Assembly: GCA_905215115.1 (NCBI GenBank)
Contig: CAJMOP010000101.1
Span: 1-7,224, forward strand
Direction of reading: 5' to 3'
DNA length: 7,224 bases
Origin: an uncultured bacterium
Lineage (GTDB): Bacteria; Actinomycetota; Coriobacteriia; Coriobacteriales; Coriobacteriaceae
The first letter of the stretch is position 1. Each line of letters begins with the position of its first letter. The notes under the pieces are model-generated. The model had not been told where the DNA came from. It saw nothing but the letters and a program-made list of their open reading frames with translations, and did not search any database. This document shows positions 5,973 through 7,224 of the stretch, in pieces. The position numbers and the translations under genes were made by a program.

Positions 5973-5987
5973 TTTCCTAATAGGAAA
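5973..5987 (-). promoter_or_regulatory. dyad next to the EIIC ribosome binding site
   Basis: TTTCCTA and TAGGAAA form a 7-bp dyad around one base, directly upstream of the GGGGG ribosome binding site of EIIC on the minus strand. As RNA a 5-bp stem with a 5-nt loop is possible. The TAGGAAACT part is also kept upstream of the other EIIC (around 3185-3192), so the element predates the divergence of the two copies. Its function is unknown. Confidence 0.3.
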
Positions 5988-5990
5988 CTA

Positions 5991-6010
5991 CGAAGAGCTC
6001 AGACTCTTCG
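5991..6010 (-). other. intercistronic hairpin between EIIB and EIIC
   Basis: CGAAGAG (5991-5997) and CTCTTCG (6004-6010) form a perfect 7-bp stem with a 6-nt loop. There is no U-run, so it is more likely an mRNA-stability or processing element than a terminator. Confidence 0.45.
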
Positions 6011-6021
6011 AAATTGAACGC

Positions 6022-6504
6022 CTAGAGCACGCTGGCGCAGTCAACCTTGGGGTCATCGGCCAGGGGTCGAATCTCGACCTCAACGCCACGATCCAGCATC
6101 TCGCGCACATCGGCTTCCTCGGCCGCGGTCAGGAAGATCTGACGAGAGACCTGACGCGCATCGGGACGCTTCTCGTCCTTGGGCTTGGTGTTGCCCAGGT
6201 TGACCGACTTGATCTGCGGGCAGCCCTCAACAAGCTGCTTTGCCTCAGCAATAGTGGCGACACAGATGATCATCTTGTACTTGTCGGTCACGCCCGAGTT
6301 GATAGCTTCGATTGCATGCTCCATATCTTTGATGACGAGCTTGCAGCCGGCAGGCTTGCCCATCTTGAGCGTCGTCTTCCACACCGGGTCGTTAGCGACC
6401 TTATCGCCCACGCAGAAGATGCAGTTGGAGCCAAGGCCCTGAACCCAGGAAACTGCGACCTGGCCATGAAGCAGGCGATGGTCAACGCGAAGTAGCTGAA
6501 TCAT
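6022..6504 (-). CDS. mannose-family PTS EIIB
   Basis: This cytosolic phosphocarrier takes phosphate from EIIA and gives it to the sugar as it passes through EIIC/EIID. The protein has 160 residues, the normal length for a free-standing EIIB of this family. The N-terminus reads MIQLLRVDHRLLHGQV, the family's active-site signature; by comparison with the (D)DRLIHGQV motif of ManX, His13 is the phosphorylated residue. The start at 6504 is supported by GGGGGG seven bases upstream. An extended start at 6519 (adding MGGHI) overlaps that ribosome binding site and is unlikely. It lies 57 bp after EIIA and 58 bp before EIIC, with a hairpin in each gap. It is the only EIIB in the window and may also serve the second EIIC/EIID pair. 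Confidence 0.96.
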   Translation of the reverse strand: MIQLLRVDHRLLHGQVAVSWVQGLGSNCIFCVGDKVANDPVWKTTLKMGKPAGCKLVIKDMEHAIEAINSGVTDKYKMIICVATIAEAKQLVEGCPQIKSVNLGNTKPKDEKRPDARQVSRQIFLTAAEEADVREMLDRGVEVEIRPLADDPKVDCASVL

Positions 6505-6528
6505 AATGTGACCCCCCAAAGGTCTTGT

Positions 6529-6541
6529 GCCGTCTTACGGC
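6529..6541 (-). other. intercistronic hairpin between EIIA and EIIB
   Basis: GCCGT (6529-6533) and ACGGC (6537-6541) form a 5-bp GC-rich stem with a 3-nt loop. No U-run follows on the minus strand. It could help set the EIIA to EIIB expression ratio; this is inference. Confidence 0.35.
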
Positions 6542-6561
6542 GTGTCAGTAGGTGCTGCGGA

Positions 6562-6981
6562 TTAGAACTCTTCTTCCTCGTCGTCATCGACCAAAAGATC
6601 GTTGACAAACTTCACGCGCGTATCGTCCGCAGTGACGATGGCGCGAATCGTCTCCTCAACCGGCGCCGACTCGTCAGAGAACAGCAACTGGATGAGGAGA
6701 GGAAGGTTCATGTTGGTAACGAGGTACGTGCGGGGACGCGTCTGGACGATCTTGGTGAACTCGTTGTTGACGCTGCCGCCAAAGAGGTCGGTGCAGACAA
6801 CGACATCATCGTCGGCAGACATGCCTGCCAGCAGTTTTTGGGCCTCCTCGGCCACGTCCATGCGGCCATCGACGAACATCGAAAGATCGTGGACGTTGTC
6901 GCGAGCGCCCGAGAGCAGCTCGACGCTCTCCTTGATGCCGGTAGCGAAGTGCGCATGGCTGGCGATGATGTACTGTCTCAT
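6562..6981 (-). CDS. mannose-family PTS EIIA
   Basis: This cytosolic protein receives phosphate from HPr and passes it to EIIB. The protein has 139 residues, the size of a free-standing EIIA of the ManX type. The N-terminus MRQYIIASHAHFATG aligns with the VIGTHG active-site region of ManX, making His9 the likely phosphorylated residue. TDLFGGSVNN (64-73) supplies the conserved Asp (Asp65) and the GGS turn. The C-terminus is strongly acidic and ends VDDDEEEEF, resembling the DEDDDF end of both EIIC proteins. GAGAGGAA precedes the ATG at 6981. It lies 46 bp downstream of the probable SIS gene and is presumably co-transcribed with it; the operon promoter lies beyond the right edge. Confidence 0.95.
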   Translation of the reverse strand: MRQYIIASHAHFATGIKESVELLSGARDNVHDLSMFVDGRMDVAEEAQKLLAGMSADDDVVVCTDLFGGSVNNEFTKIVQTRPRTYLVTNMNLPLLIQLLFSDESAPVEETIRAIVTADDTRVKFVNDLLVDDDEEEEF

Positions 6982-7027
6982 TCTGTGTTCCTCTCAATAG
7001 CCCGGCACGTTCCCGCACCCGTTTTCT

Positions 7028-7224
7028 TTAGTAGTCGAACTGGTGATAGTAGCGACGATACTTGAGGTTGTGCTTGGTGACCGTCTCGTAGTAGCGAGCC
7101 AGGCGGTCGGTCACGAGCACCGTCAGAATCCACGGGGAGACGATGACGCGGAACTCGTCGTCAAGGCCGGGGATCGCGAACTCGGCGGTGTCGATGATGT
7201 TGATGTCGGTGTCGCCGGTCACGC
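7028..7224 (-). CDS. probable SIS-domain sugar-phosphate deglycase/isomerase, C-terminal fragment
   Basis: Only the last 65 or so residues are in the window; the gene runs off the right edge. A GTG at 7222 is in frame but encodes an internal valine, since the sequence before it stays open and no ribosome binding site is visible. The fragment has an alternating strand/helix pattern, then SPWILTVLVTDRLARYY and the ending RRYYHQFDY. This resembles the C-terminus of SIS-fold PTS-linked enzymes such as the fructoselysine-6-phosphate and glucoselysine-6-phosphate deglycases, which often end in a short RRY-aromatic tail. No catalytic residue is visible, so the family is inferred from the tail and from the position just before EIIA. 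It probably acts in the cytosol on the sugar phosphate delivered by the downstream PTS. Confidence 0.6.
   Translation of the reverse strand, partial: VTGDTDINIIDTAEFAIPGLDDEFRVIVSPWILTVLVTDRLARYYETVTKHNLKYRRYYHQFDY

Noticed and set aside
6505..6519. Five-residue N-terminal extension of EIIB.
   Set aside because: It would run through the GGGGGG ribosome binding site. EIIB proteins start just before the R-(V/I)-D-x-R-L-(I/L)-H-G-Q motif.

Overview
The window is 7.2 kb of a gut-type carbohydrate-uptake region in which every gene I can support lies on the minus strand, so it is described here in the direction of transcription, from high to low coordinates. GC-rich codon use, strong GGAGG-type ribosome binding sites, intrinsic terminators and the dense mannose-family PTS content suggest a Coriobacteriia (Collinsella-like) actinobacterium. 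That assignment is inference from style and gene content, not from a marker gene.

Region 1 (7224-4313) is a complete mannose/fructose/sorbose-family PTS operon. It holds the C-terminal end of a probable SIS-domain sugar-phosphate isomerase/deglycase, then EIIA (6981-6562), EIIB (6504-6022), EIIC (5963-5190) and EIID (5200-4376), closed by an intrinsic terminator (4314-4344). A DMT/EamA-type permease (4287-3397) follows almost without a gap.

Region 2 (3352-1510) is a second transcription unit. It has its own promoter (about 3306-3350), a roughly 135-nt structured leader, a second EIIC (3171-2398) and a second EIID (2408-1584), but no EIIA or EIIB. It is closed by another terminator (1510-1549) and followed directly by an MFS permease (1492-278). 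Region 3 (277-1) carries a near-copy of the region 2 promoter and the first 35 codons of another probable SIS-domain gene.

The most striking feature is a direct repeat. Bases 1585-2613 match 4377-5405 by eye without a difference (1029 bp; one mismatch, then 23 more matching bases). It covers all of both EIID genes and the last third of both EIIC genes. Upstream of a sharp edge the two EIIC proteins fall to about 75% identity, and the copy 1 DNA becomes visibly less GC-rich. This points to recent gene conversion or module replacement between neighbouring PTS operons, or to an assembly collapse.

The second EIIC promoter and the terminal SIS gene share an unusual promoter layout: two direct copies of TGGTATYRAA exactly 35 bp apart, the proximal one abutting a TATAAT -10. 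This suggests one regulator controls the EIIC/EIID pair and the SIS gene. SIS enzymes next to mannose-family PTS genes resemble Amadori-compound (fructoselysine/glucoselysine) uptake systems such as gfr. The substrate cannot be read from the sequence.
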